Assembly (NCBI RefSeq): GCF_963169125.1
Contig: NC_084794.1
Location: 117,032,358-117,096,357 of the forward strand
DNA length: 64,000 bases
Origin: Humulus lupulus
Taxonomy: Eukaryota; Streptophyta; Magnoliopsida; Rosales; Cannabaceae
Reading direction: 5' to 3'
A program made the translations under genes and the position numbers. This document shows positions 49,292 to 60,742 of the stretch, piece by piece; within the stretch, counting starts at the first letter, position 1, and each line of letters begins with the position of its first letter. The notes under the pieces are model-generated. The model made no database searches. It was given only the letters and a program-made list of their open reading frames with translations, and was not told the DNA's origin.

Positions 49292-52016
49292 CTATTGATA
49301 ATAAGGTCTAAGGTGTTCGCCATTCCATGCTCGTGGTAGGAGGCTCCCATCTAATCTCGCAAGTTTGTATACGCCAGGGCGGATGACTGATTCTATCTGG
49401 TATGGTCCTTCCCAGTTTGGCCCGAGTACTCCTGCTGCTGGAACTCGAGTTGCTAAGAATACGCGTCTTAATACCAGATCTCCTATTCCGAACTTTCAAT
49501 CTCGAACCCTTTTATTGAAATATCTCGTGGTTCGTTGCTGGTAAGCAGCATTTCTCAGCTGAGCCTCCTCCCTTTTTTCTTCGATCAAGTCTAGGGTTTC
49601 TTCGAGCTGAGTGTGATTGGAGCTCTGGTCGTAAATCTGAGTTCGAATCGTTGGAATTTTGACCTCAATGGGCAACATTGCCTCGCAGCCGTATGCTAGA
49701 GAAAATGGGGTATGTCCAGTTGATGTCCGAGCTGTAGTTCTATATCCCCAAAGGACTTGAGGTAATTCCTCAGGCCATCGTCCCTTTGCTTCTTCCAACT
49801 TTTTCTTCAAAGAACTTTTGAGAGTTTTATTAACGGCTTCGACCTGACCATTCGCCTGAGGGTGAGCTACTGACGAAAAACTCTTTATTATACCGTTTTT
49901 GTTACAAAAGTTCGTAAATAAGTCGCAATCAAACTGGGTTCCGTTGTCAGACACAATCTTTCTTGGCACTCCATATTGGCATACGATGTTCTTTATCACG
50001 AAATCTAGGATCTTCTTCGAAGTTATGGTCGCCAATGGTTCAGCCTCCATCCATTTTGTGAAGTAATCAACCGCGACCACAGCATACTTTACTCCTCCTT
50101 TGCCAGTTGGGAGCGAGCCTATGAGGTCGATCCCCCACACTGCAAAAGGCCATGGGGATGTCAACATGGTCAGCTCGGAAGGTGGAGCTCGGGGTATCGT
50201 GGCGAATCTCTGGCATTTGTCGCACTTTTTCACGTACTCGAAAGAGTCCGTTTTAATGGTTGGCCAGAAATATCCTTGGCGTATAATCTTCTTGGATAGG
50301 CTATGCCCCCCGGTATGATCTCCGTAGAACCCTTCATGAATTTCTTCAATAATCTTCTTTGCCTCGGGGGGAGTCACACATCTGAGCAATGGCATGGAAT
50401 ACCCTCTTCTGTATAGCCTTCCGTCCAGGATGGTGTAACGAGGAAGTTGATACATTAGTTTCCGAGCCTGATTTCGATCTTTTGGAAGAATTCCATTTTC
50501 GAGGTACTCAACGATCGGGCTCATCCAGGTCGGTTCTGTCTCGATCATACACACATCTTCCTCGTCTGGCTCAGTAATGCTGGGTGCTGACAGGTGTTCT
50601 ACGGGTACAACATTCAGCTCCTCATTCTCGGCGGAAGTGGCGAGCCGAGCTAAGGCATCTGCATTTGAGTTTTGTTCTCGGGGAACCTGTTCGATCGCAT
50701 AAAACTCAAAAAACTCCAATGCGGATTTTGCCTTCTCTAGATAAGCTGCCATTTTTGTGCCATGAGCCTGGTATTCTCCCAAGATTTGATTTACCACGAG
50801 CTGGGAGTCGCTGTAACAATGTATAGCTTTGGCCTTGAGTTCTTTTGCTATTCGCAGTCCCGCAAGTAAAGCCTCATACTCAGCTTCATTATTAGATGCT
50901 TTAAAGCCGAACCTTAAAGCAGAGTAAAATTTGCTCCCTGCAGGAGTGATCAGAATAACTCCTGCCCTCGCTCCATTTTCATTTGACGACCCGTTGACGT
51001 AAATTTTCCACAGCTCGTGGGCCGTGGTTGTTACCTCGTCGTCGGCTGTACCGGTGCACTCCACTATAAAATCCGCCAACGCTTGTGCCTTAATGGTTGT
51101 TCTCGGATGGTAGGTGATCTCGAACTGTCCGAGCTCAACAGCCCATTTAAGGAGTCGACCAGACGCCTCTGGTTTGGACAAGACTTGCCTTAGTGGTTGA
51201 TCTGTTAGTACATGGATAGGATGCGCTTGAAAGTAAGGGCGGAGCTTGCGAGATGAGTGGATTAGGCTGAGGGCGAGCTTCTCCATCAGTGGATATCTTG
51301 ACTCTGCCCCCAGTAATCTTTTACTGATGTAGTAGACGGGTTTATGTATTCTCTCTTCTTCTCGAACTAGCACCGCGCTTATCGCGTGTTCAGTTATTGA
51401 GAGGTATAGGAACAGTACTTCTCCCGCCTCAGGCTTCGATAGGATGGGTGGTTCGGCTAAGTGCCTTTTGAGCTCCTGAAAGGCTAGTTCGCACTCATCT
51501 GTCCATTCGAACTTCTTACTTCCTTTCAATAAGTTGAAGAATGGGAGACCGCGGTCCGTTGACTTCGAAATGAACCTGCTCAGAGCTGCCATCCTGCCAG
51601 TCAAGCTTTGAACATCTTTATGCTTCCGAGGTAAAGGCATATCGATCAGGGCCTTTATTTTATCGGGATTAGCCTCGATTCCACGAGAGTTGACAATGAA
51701 ACCCAGAAATTTCCCTGAAGACACCCCAAAAGTGCACTTCTGAGGATTCAACTTCATGTTGTACTTTCTGAGCACGCCAAAGCACTCTTCGAGGTCATCA
51801 ACATGGTTTTTGTTAAGTTGAAACTTTACAAGCATGTCATCAACATAAACTTCCATGTTGTTCCCTATTTGCTCTGAGAACATCATGTTTACGAGCCGCT
51901 GGTACGTGGCTCCGGCATTCTTGAGTCCGAATGGCATGACATTGTAACAGTAGAGCCCTTTATCTGTGATGAAGCTCGTATGCTCTTGGTCGGGGGCATG
52001 CATGGGAATCTGGTTA
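49292..52016 (-). pseudogene. Element B pol: RT (3' part), two RNases H, integrase
   Basis: The frame is open from the C insertion point (52016) to 49499, has one TGA (49496-49498), and continues to the stop at 49292. RT keeps VMPFGLKNAGATYQRLVN and the catalytic YVDDMLVK. The gypsy RNase H follows, then a second, archaeal-type RNase H (KIYVNGSSNENG with Asn in place of the first Asp, NNEAEYEALLAGL, CYSDSQLVVNQ), then integrase (HTGGHSLSKKI zinc region, CDKCQRF, WGIDLIG, VSDNGTQFD, PQANGQVEAVNKTL) and a C-terminal module (DLVLRRVF, NWEGPYQIESV). The first RT motifs, protease and gag lie beyond element C. Confidence 0.93.
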
Positions 52017-53000
52017 TGTTGACGCGGTTCTTCAGCAACAGATAATTAAGAGAAGAAGAGAAAGAGATTAGTACTTAAAAGTAGAACCGTCACAGATATG
52101 AAATCTTTGTGAAAAGAACTAGGTGACTCCAGACACGTTTTTAAGTGGTTCAAAGGTTAAAATCCTTCTACTCCACTAGTCAATATTATTGATATTCTCT
52201 GGGTAATTGGTTTACAAAGTATATAGTTCTTAAAAGACTATTTTTCCAACCCCTATCAACTCCCAGGGTCTCCATATTTATAGGAGAAGGCACCTGGAAG
52301 TTGGTAGGGAGGTCATCCCGTGACCTTACCATTTGTCATATCAAGTCTGTGATATTCATGATTAATTCCTAAACCTGACACACAAGTGTGGTCTAATCAG
52401 TATGGAAGGAGATAATGGGCCGCACGGCCCAACTCGTCCGTGGGTGTCTGAATACGCACGTTCCTACTGCGTGTCCGAGAAGTCAGGGGGATATCGGACA
52501 CGTGATGGCAGGAATATGCACGTTTATCTTGCGTGTTGACTTCCCATAGGGTCAGAGCTTCCTGAGAAGCTCGCTACTCGAGCAATTCATAACCCGAGCT
52601 TATCCGTCCGTGGACGCCGGATATTATTCCCAGCTCCTGGTGCAACAAGTGAGAGCTGGAAATAGGACCCCCTCGAGCTAGAAAGGGCCCGTCCTGGAAA
52701 TAGAGCCTCTGGCCTGTGGGAACCTCGGACTAAATCATGTTTAGTCCGAGGCTCGTCCTGCTAAACAGCCCGTGGGAAAACCAGGGCGTACATCTGCCCC
52801 CCAAGCTCCTGCTCGTGGTCCATGACGTTAGATATGGGAGACCACAGTAGGGGCTTTTAGACTTCTCCCACAACCCTTCGCATTCCATGCTTTTCGTAGG
52901 CGTCTGATACGTGGAACGCCGTGGGTGGCGACGGTACACTCTACGAGAACCGCATTAAATGGCCTAGCCTACTGTCCAGCCGTCGTTTCACATTTCGAGT
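52017..53000 (-). repeat. Element C 3' LTR (inner edge uncertain)
   Basis: Starts TGTTGACGCGGTTCTTC and matches 63598-64000. The inner edge cannot be fixed, because the partner LTR is cut by the window end; it lies somewhere between about 52800 and 53200. Confidence 0.75.
52275..52283 (-). promoter_or_regulatory. Element C LTR TATA box (minus strand)
   Basis: CTATAAATA on the minus strand, about 260 bp from the outer LTR end; repeated at 63856-63864 in the other LTR, where it would drive the genomic RNA. Confidence 0.6.
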
Positions 53001-53042
53001 GGAGGGTCTCCCAAGGGCCTTTTACACGTGATCCTTCCCGTG

Positions 53043-53050
53043 TATAAAAA
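53043..53050 (+). promoter_or_regulatory. Candidate TATA box of the antisense gene of C
   Basis: TATAAAAA on the plus strand, followed by a CT-rich leader. Element B has a plus-strand TATA box at a similar place. The main ATG is at 53774, with an upstream ATG at 53169 whose short frame ends at a consensus GTAAGT donor (53270). Confidence 0.6.
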
Positions 53051-53773
53051 GGGGTGGTCATCCCACGCACGGGCCACCTTACCATTCAAAACCTCTCAAA
53101 TTTCCTTCTTTTCTCTATCCTTCCGAAGAAAAAAACCCTCATTTCCATTGCTCTCATCTTCTTCGTTCATGAAGCTTAAGCGTCCGAGCTCCTTCAAAAC
53201 TTTGGAGACCACTGTGCCAACGAAGCTCCTACCAGTGCAGCAACCTCGCTCACCATCTAACCATATACTGTAAGTCTTCTGTCCCTGTTTATTTTTGAGA
53301 GCATGCCACTGTAGCTTAGGTAAAAAATTTTACTGTAGCCACATGCAGAGGTTTTCTGGGTCGCGCGGATATGGAGGGTGACAGCCCTTCTTAGATTAGG
53401 GCACACTTGCCATGGGACATCGTCTTAGAATATGGGTTCCATGGTTCTTTCTTAGGAACAATTTCTGGGTAGGATCCTTAGGAATTTTGGGTGCAAAAAC
53501 CGGGTAGCTTAGGGAATACGCCTTAAAAGCGGTTTTGCCACGCCTTGCCTGTTGAAACTTTCCCCCCAAGGCAATTTTTTACTTTGAGTCCTCTGACACA
53601 CGAATTCCGAGTAATCTGGGATCTGTTGAGGGCATAGGCGCGTGTTTCTTGGAACGCGTGGCACCACTCTCCACGGGCTGGGCTTACCCCAGCTCGTGTA
53701 CATAATACTTGCTTCACTCTCCTGCTTGGGTTGCCTTTTCTAAAGTGTTTTCTTTTGTTCGATAGGCGACCAG

Positions 53774-56396
53774 ATGGCTCCAAAGAGAAATCTGCCACAG
53801 AAGAATGTGGGAATTTCGTCCTCCCATCAGGATAAAGGAAAGGTGGTGGTGACCAGCTCGCCAATTCCTCACTTTGGACCGGCGGTGGAGAAGCAAGCCG
53901 AGGTGGCCCCTGATGCGTTTTTCGAGGCGGAGAGAATCGTCTCGAAGATAACCAGCCAGGCAAAGATCACCAAGATCTTCCTCAACCACAACATTCCTCT
54001 GGGGATGACCTCCGTGATCGCCCGACCTGCTGCGGATGGGGAGCAGAGCTGCACGCCGCTCGACGAGTCGTTCGCGGCCTGGAGCGGTGAACACTTCAAG
54101 GCAGGGGCCTTCCTCCCCCTGGATCAGTATTTTGCTGATTTTCTGAACTATGTGGGGTTGGCCCCATTTCAGCTCCCCCCCAACTCATACCGTCTGCTGG
54201 CGGGATTGAGGTATTTGTTCCAAAAGCATGAGTGGGAGGTCCCCACTCCTGCTGATATTCTATATTTCTTTTGCCTCAAATCCAGCCTGGACCAGCGGGG
54301 GCGAGGCAACGGGTTCTATTACTTAACCCGCTTCCCTAACACAGCAGCAGTGATCGAGCTGTCGAGCCATCCAAACGACTTCAAAGACCAATTTTTTATG
54401 TCAACTGGGTTCCGAAACTGCGATCATCACTATTTCAACCGTCCTCGTAAGTGATCCTTGATTTAGCTCGCCTTTTAACGATTATCTTATTTTAGCTCGT
54501 CCCTTATTCCACTTCTGATTTCAACCAACCTTGCAGCCATCTACTCGAGGACCGAAAAGTCTGTGACCCTCGGGGGTCAATACGATACACTGGCGAACTT
54601 GCCCCCCAGTGAGAAAGACTACCGCGCGCTCGTAACGGACGAGATGATGGTATTCTGCAAGCTGATTTTCCCAAATCAGACTTTGAATTTGAAAAGGCCC
54701 CGGGGGCCTCCCCCAGCTCGCGACAACAGACCGATCGTCGCGGAGGAGGTCGCAGACGACGAAGGCGAGGAGGAAGGTGAGGAAGTTCCTCTGGTGATGA
54801 ACAGGAAGAGGACCTTGGAGGTCGCCCAGGGGATGAGCGAGGAGAGGGCCCAATCCGGAGCAGCCGCGGGTCCTTCTGGTCAAGGTAACTCTTACTTATT
54901 TAAGAACGTAGATAGGGCCACTGCAGACCCCCGGCTGGTTAGGTTCAACCCTAGGCAGCTCGTCCATCGTCACTCAAGGAATCCGGACCTGGACACGCTC
55001 TTGCTCCATTGCGTTGACCAGCTCGTGCTGGACAACCAAGAGAGTCGGCCTAAGGGTACCGTAGTAGTAGATAATACCCTAGCCTTTAGGTCGGTCATTT
55101 TTTAGGAGTACGGGACCAACTTACGCACGTGGCCTGCGCTCCAAAGGGGCATCTATGCTCCGGGGATTAGGCAGTACGTAGAAGAGTCCAGCCCCGAGTC
55201 AGAACCGGACCTAGAACCTTCGCCAGTTCGCGAGATAATCGTCCTAGGCTCTTCCAGCTCGGGGGGTAGGGCTCCCTTAGTATTTGCTTTCTTATTGCCT
55301 TTGGACCTTTTGTCTTTATTTCTGCATGATTGCTACCTTGTAATAACCATGTTTTTTGTTCGGTGGGAATCCCCCAGCAGGGCCGAGGTTAAAGAGGCTT
55401 CGTGAGTCCAAGAGCTCGGCTGGGGCCTCCACCAAATCCCCGGCTAAGGAGAAGGAGAAAGCCCCGCCATCCCAGGTCACGGGGGCGAACCTCCCTGTCG
55501 CCAGGACAGGGCTCATGCACCCGCCACCCCAACGATCTCCACTAGCCGCCCAGGACGGGGTAATAGAGGTCGGGAATCTGGCCGCGGCAGCCCCGGACGT
55601 GCGTATCCCGGTCGACCCCCGGGCTCTGGAGAAGATGCCTGAAGCATTCCGAGGTACGGTGTATGAGTCGGCTAGCTACGCCGTCAGCCACTTCTACAAT
55701 ATCAGGGAGAAGGAGCTCCGGGCCATCGAAACAACGAGCCCGGTCCGAGTTATAGAGTCTGCGATGGACATGACCTTAACGGTAAAGTGCCCCCTTCTTT
55801 TAAGGCTTTAACACTCACACGCCGCCTTTTTCCTTCCAGTTTGTTAATTTATCATTCTTTTCTTGCAGGGCATCGCTGCTGCCTACAGAGGCATTGTTAG
55901 GACCAAGGCCCAGCTCGAGGGTTTGGAAGCTGATCTCCAGACCGCCCTCCAGGAGTCTTAGGAGGCGAGAGACGCTCTGGCGGCCTCTAAAGCCTAGCTA
56001 GAGAAGATCCGCTCCGAGAACCAAGAGCTTAAAAACTCCCTGTCTGCATCCGAGCTAGAGAAGATCCGCTCCGAGAACCAAGAGCTTAAAAACTCCCTGG
56101 CCGCCTCGCGGACAGATCTTGAGGCGGCGAAGGCCGAAGCCCAAGCCTCCCAGGCCTCCCTGAAAGACGAGCGGGTCGTATCGGAGCAGTCCTTACAAGA
56201 CCTGTTCTATCACTACTGGTCCCACAATCCGGACGCGGACTTTTCTTTCATGCCGCCGGACCTCTGGGCATTCTTGTTGCCGCAGCTTCAAGCCCGCCTG
56301 AATAAGGAGGTTCCTCCATCGGAGACTGGAGAGGCCTCTGCCGCGGCGGAGCAGGATGAGACCGCGACCTCCAAAGGGCCAACTGATGGGGCTTAG
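53774..56396 (+). pseudogene. Element C antisense gene (Transposase_28-like, coiled-coil C-terminus)
   Basis: Exons 53774-54446, 54537-55265, 55381-55781 and 55869-56396, with intron phases 1, 1, 0, the same as in element B. Exon 1 carries the putative gypsy-type transposon domain (AGAFLPLDQYFADFLNYVGLA, QLPPNSYRLLAGL, ILYFFCLKS). Exon 2 has an acidic run (DDEGEEEGEE). Exon 4 is a coiled coil containing an in-frame 57-bp (19-residue) duplication (about 55997-56042 and 56054-56099). TAG stops at 55103, 55959 and 55995 break the frame; at 55959 and 55995 Gln would fit the coiled coil. A leader exon at about 53169-53269 is possible but does not join in frame. Function unknown. Confidence 0.8.
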
Positions 56397-57223
56397 GACA
56401 CTTCTCGTTTAAGTATTTTGAACTCTTTCTATTGTAATTCTCTTTTTATGTGAGGCGTTTCCGCCTCGAGACAATTTGCTCAGCCAGTTTTACATATATA
56501 TTTGTATGCATTTGGTCACAATTCATCTCTTTATTTTTATGAACTTAGTTCGAGTTAACTTTATCCGTATCCCGAGCTCTTTAAAGAAGATCCGCGTTCA
56601 ACAAATTTTAGTTTACTTCTAAGTTTTCTGACCCGGTTAAGACCAGGAACTTATTTTGAAAAAACTTAGTTCACGTCAACTTTTATTCGTATCCCGGGCT
56701 CTTTAAAGAAGAACCACGGTCAACAAATTTTAGTTAACTTCTAAGTTTTGTGACCTGGTTAAGACCAGGAACTTATTTTGAAAAAACTTAGTTCGCGTCA
56801 ACTTTTATCCGTATCCCGGGCTCTTTAAAGAAGAACCACGGTCAACAAATTTTAGTTAACTTCTAAGTTTTCTGACCTGGTTAAGACCAGGAACTTATTT
56901 TGAAAAAACTTAGTTCGCGTCAACTTTTATCCGTATCCCGGGCTCTTTAAAGAAGAACCACGGTCAACAAATTTTAGTTAACTTCTAAGTTTTGTGACCT
57001 GGTTAAGACCAGGATAGGACTTAGTTTGTGATAACTCTTATCCGTAGATAAAAATTAACACCTAAGTCGTTAAGGAGACCTGGATATATCCAGGTACCAT
57101 ATGCCTCCCAAGTAACTGGGAAAGGGTCTTTCGTTGTTACTTTAAAATTACACTTGCAAATAACGAGAAACATTTGATTTTTATTTATACATGGAAGGTG
57201 ACCTTCTAGGCCTTACAAATGGC
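56397..57223. other. Element C spacer between converging genes
   Basis: Non-coding stretch between the end of the antisense gene and the end of pol, mostly filled by the tandem repeats listed at 56543-57020. A further palindrome, ACCTGGATATATCCAGGT, lies near 57090. Confidence 0.75.
56543..57020. repeat. Element C tandem repeats of about 121 bp with a stem-loop
   Basis: Four units start at 56543, 56664, 56786 and 56908 (period 121-122). A fifth copy decays from 57019. Each unit ends with the inverted repeat CCTGGTTAAGACCAGG or a close variant and contains TATCCCGGGCTCTTTAAAGAA. Units 2-4 are nearly identical. Confidence 0.93.
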
Positions 57224-60200
57224 TCATTGATAATATTTCTTTAGGTGGATAGCGTTCCAAGTCCGCGGGACCGCCCCTCCACCAAGTCGAGCTAACTTAT
57301 AAGTTCCCTCCTTGATGACTTCGATGACCTGGTATGGTCCTTCCCAGCTTGGTCCCAAAACCCCATCTTTGGGATCTTTCCCGGCCAGGAAAACTCTCCT
57401 CAAGACCAAATCACCGACGCTAAAGGCACGTCTTTTGACCTTAGTGTTGAAGTAGCGAGTGATTTTCTGTTGATAACAGGCGAGCTGGAGTTGTGAATCC
57501 TCTCGCCTTTCATCTACTAAGTCTAAGGAGTGGCATAGGAGCTCGTGGTTCCCGTCTTGGTCATAAGACCGGACCCTGTGCGACAGGACCTTCACCTCCA
57601 CGGGGAGGACTGCTTCACTTCCAAAGGTTAGGGAGAAAGGAGTGTGACCCGTGGGAGTCCGATGTGAGGTCCTATAGGCCCACAGAACTTGGGGGAGCTG
57701 TTCTGGCCAGATCCCCTTTGCCTCATCTAGCCTCTTCTTGAGGCTTGCCTTCAGAGTTTTATTGACAGCCTCGACCTGGCCGTTCGCCTGGGGAAAGGCC
57801 ACGGACGAGAAGCTTTTCACAATTCCGTGCCTTTCGCAAAATTCGGTGAACAGGTCGCTGTCAAATTGAGTGCCATTGTCAGAGACGATCTTTTTGGGTA
57901 GGCCAAATCGACATATGATGCTTTTAACCACGAAGTCTAGCACCTTTTTCGATGTTATTGTCGCCAACGGCTCTGCTTCGGCCCACTTGGTGAAGTAGTC
58001 AATGGCTACCACGGCGTAACGGACCCCGCCTTTTCCGGTGGGCAGGGCGCCTATTAGATCTATCCCCCAAATGGCGAAGGGCCAGGGAGACGAAATCATT
58101 TTTAGCTCGGTCGGAGGAGCTCAGGCAACCGCGGCGAACCGCTGACACTTGTCGCACTTTTTTACATATGAGATCGAGTCTTTGGACAGAGTCGGCCAGT
58201 AATAACCCTGCCGAAGGATCTTCAAGGCCAGGCTTTGCCCCCCAGTGTGATCTCCGCAGAATCCGTCATGAACTTCTTGCAGGATGGCCTTCGCTTCACT
58301 TGGAAGAACGCACCGGAGGAGAGGTAAGGAATGCCCACGTCGGTACAACACCCCCTCGACTAGCGTATACCTCGGAGCTTGATAAAGGACTCGTCGTGCG
58401 TCGTTGCGCCCTTCGGGTAACTTGCCCTCGATGAGGTACTCAACAATGGGAGTCATCCAGGTCGGCCTGATGTCAATCATTTCAATATCTGCTCGATCTC
58501 CGTCTATGCTGGGTTTCTCCAAGAACTCAACTGGCACCAACCCCAGGGTTTCTGTCTCTCCCGAGGTGGCGAGCTTGGCGAGAGCATCTGCGTTGGCGTT
58601 CTGCTCCCGAGGTATCTGTTCGATCGACCCTTGCCTAAACGTAGACAGTTCGGATTTTACCTTAGCCAAATAGGAGGCCATCTTGGGACCCCGCGCCTGA
58701 TACTCGCCTAGAACCTGATTCACCACGAGCTGGGAGTCGCTGAAGCATTGGACAGAGCTTGCCTTTAGCTCGCTAGCTATCCTAAGTCCAACTAACAAGG
58801 CCTCGTACTCTGCCTCGTTGTTAGACACCTTGAACCCGAACCTCAGCGCCGAGTGGAATCTATGCCCCTCTGGGGATATCAGAATGATTCCGGCCCCGGA
58901 GCCGTTCTCGTTAGATGAGCCATCAACGAAGATCTTCCACGATGAACTCGAGGAGGCGACCTGAGGTGAGTCTTCTGAAGGGATCTCATGGAATCCCACG
59001 CATTCTGCCACGAAGTCGGCCAAGGCTTGACTTTTTATGGTAGTTCGGGGAGTATAGAAAATCTCGAACTGACTGAGTTCGACCGCCCACTTTAGCAAGC
59101 GTCCCGAGGCTTCAGGCTTTTGCAAAACCTGCCTTAGAGGCTGATCGGTCATGACGTGTACAGAGTGGGACTGGAAGTATGGCTTGAGTTTTCGCGAGGC
59201 TGTGATTAGGCAGAACGCCAGTTTTTCCATCAATGGGTACCTTGACTCAGCTCCGAGGAGTCTCTTGCTGATGTAATAAGCCGGTTTCTGAGCCTGGTCC
59301 TCTTCTCGCACCAGAACAGCACTAGCTGCGTCTTCAGTGACGGCCATGTAGAGGAAAAGAGGTTCTCCTACCTTGGGCTTTGACAGCACAGGTGGCTCAG
59401 CCAGGTGCGTTTTTAGGTCGAGGAATGCGCTTTCACACTCTACTGTCCATTCGAACTTCTTGTTTCCCCGGAGCAGGTTGTAGAAGGGTAAACACTTGTC
59501 GGTCGATTTGGAAATGAACCGGTTCAGTGCTGCCACTCTTCCCGTGAGGCCTTGGACATCTTTCCGCGACTTGGGGGAAGGAAGTTCGAGCAGTGACCTG
59601 ATCTTGTCGGGGTTTGCCTCGATTCCTCGGGTATTGACTATGAAACCCAAGAATTTCCCCGATGCGACACTGAAAGTGCACTTCTGAGGATTGAGCTTCA
59701 TGCCATATTCTCGCAGTATGTTAAAGCATTCTTCCAGATCGGTGACGTGGTTGCTGGCAATCTTTGACTTGACAAGCATATCATCGACGTACACTTCCAT
59801 GTTTTTCCCGATCTGATCCGCAAACATTCTATTTACCAGCCTTTGGTAGGTAGCCCCGGCATTCTTAAGGCCGAACGGCATGACCTTATAGCAATAGACA
59901 TTAGTCGGGGTCATGAAGCTGGTATGATCCTGGTCTGCTGGATTCATCGCGATCTGATTGTAGCCCGAGTACGCGTCCATGAAGGACATGAGCTCGTGCC
60001 CCGCCGTGGCATCCACCAGTTGATCGATCCTCGGCAATGGAAAGCAATCCTTGGGGCAGGCTTTATTTAGGTCGGAAAAGTCGATACAGGTCCGCCACTT
60101 CCCATTGGGCTTTGGAACTAACACGGGATTGGCAACCCAAATGGGAAATCTGGCTTCGCGGATAAAGCCACATTTTTTAAGCCGGGCCACTTCTTCTTCA

Positions 60201-60742
60201 AGGGCTTCGGCTCGGGTTGTCCCTAAACACCTCTGCTTTTGAGACTTGGCAGGGACGCTTTTGTCTAGGTGGAGCGTGTGCATGATTACGCTCGGACTGA
60301 TCCCTATCATGTCCTCGTGCGACCATGCGAATACGTCCAGGTTCTTTTTCAGAAACGCAGTCAGTCCCGCCTTTCTTCTATCGCAGAGGTTCTTTCCGAG
60401 CTTAACCGTCCGTGACGGGTTTTTCTCATCGATGCCTACCTCCTCGAGATCTTCAATAGCTTGGAGCTCGGACCTGTCCTCGCCTACTCGGGGGTCAATG
60501 TCCTCGCTTAGGGCGAGCTTTTCGTCTTCGGAAACCCGAGGTTTTTCAATCTCAGGAGCCGCCTTGGGTCCCTGTGATTCTTCTTCATCCTGAATGGCCA
60601 TCGTCACCTGCCCAGATTTTCCCTTCATGGAAATGCTGTAGCATTCCCTGGCAGCGAGCTGATCGCCCTTGACAGTGCAGACCCCTGTTGAAGTAGGGAA
60701 CTTCGGCGAGGTGTCGGACGGACGTGATAGCCTCGAAAGCAA
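57224..60742 (-). pseudogene. Element C pol: RT, two RNases H, integrase; one stop
   Basis: The frame from about 60700 to 57224 has a single TGA (58121-58123) between the integrase zinc region (HTGGQSLALKI, CDKCQRFAAVA) and its core. RT carries FSDLNKACPKDCFPLPRIDQ, FMDAYSGYNQIAM and the intact YVDDMLVKS. The gypsy RNase H follows, then a complete archaeal-type RNase H (IFVDGSSNENG, NNEAEYEALLVGL, CFSDSQLVVNQ, NADALAKLA). Integrase has an intact DDE set (WGIDLIG, VSDNGTQFD, PQANGQVEAVNKTL) and ends WEGPYQVIEVI. It lies one frame away from gag-protease; the two overlap at 60585-60742. The CGA-to-TGA change at the stop fits methylated-CpG decay. Confidence 0.92.

Larger units (their letters stand above)
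43735..52016 (-). mobile_element. Element B: Tat-lineage Ty3/gypsy element, right part missing
   Basis: The left end is an LTR starting TGTTGACGCCG at 43735. To its right lie a plus-strand antisense gene (45485-48250), tandem repeats (about 48840-49110) and minus-strand pol (52016-49292). The second RNase H in pol and the antisense ORF between pol and the 3' LTR are marks of the Tat lineage. Element C is inserted in the RT domain at 52017; the RT start, protease, gag and 5' LTR of B must lie beyond the window. Confidence 0.9.
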
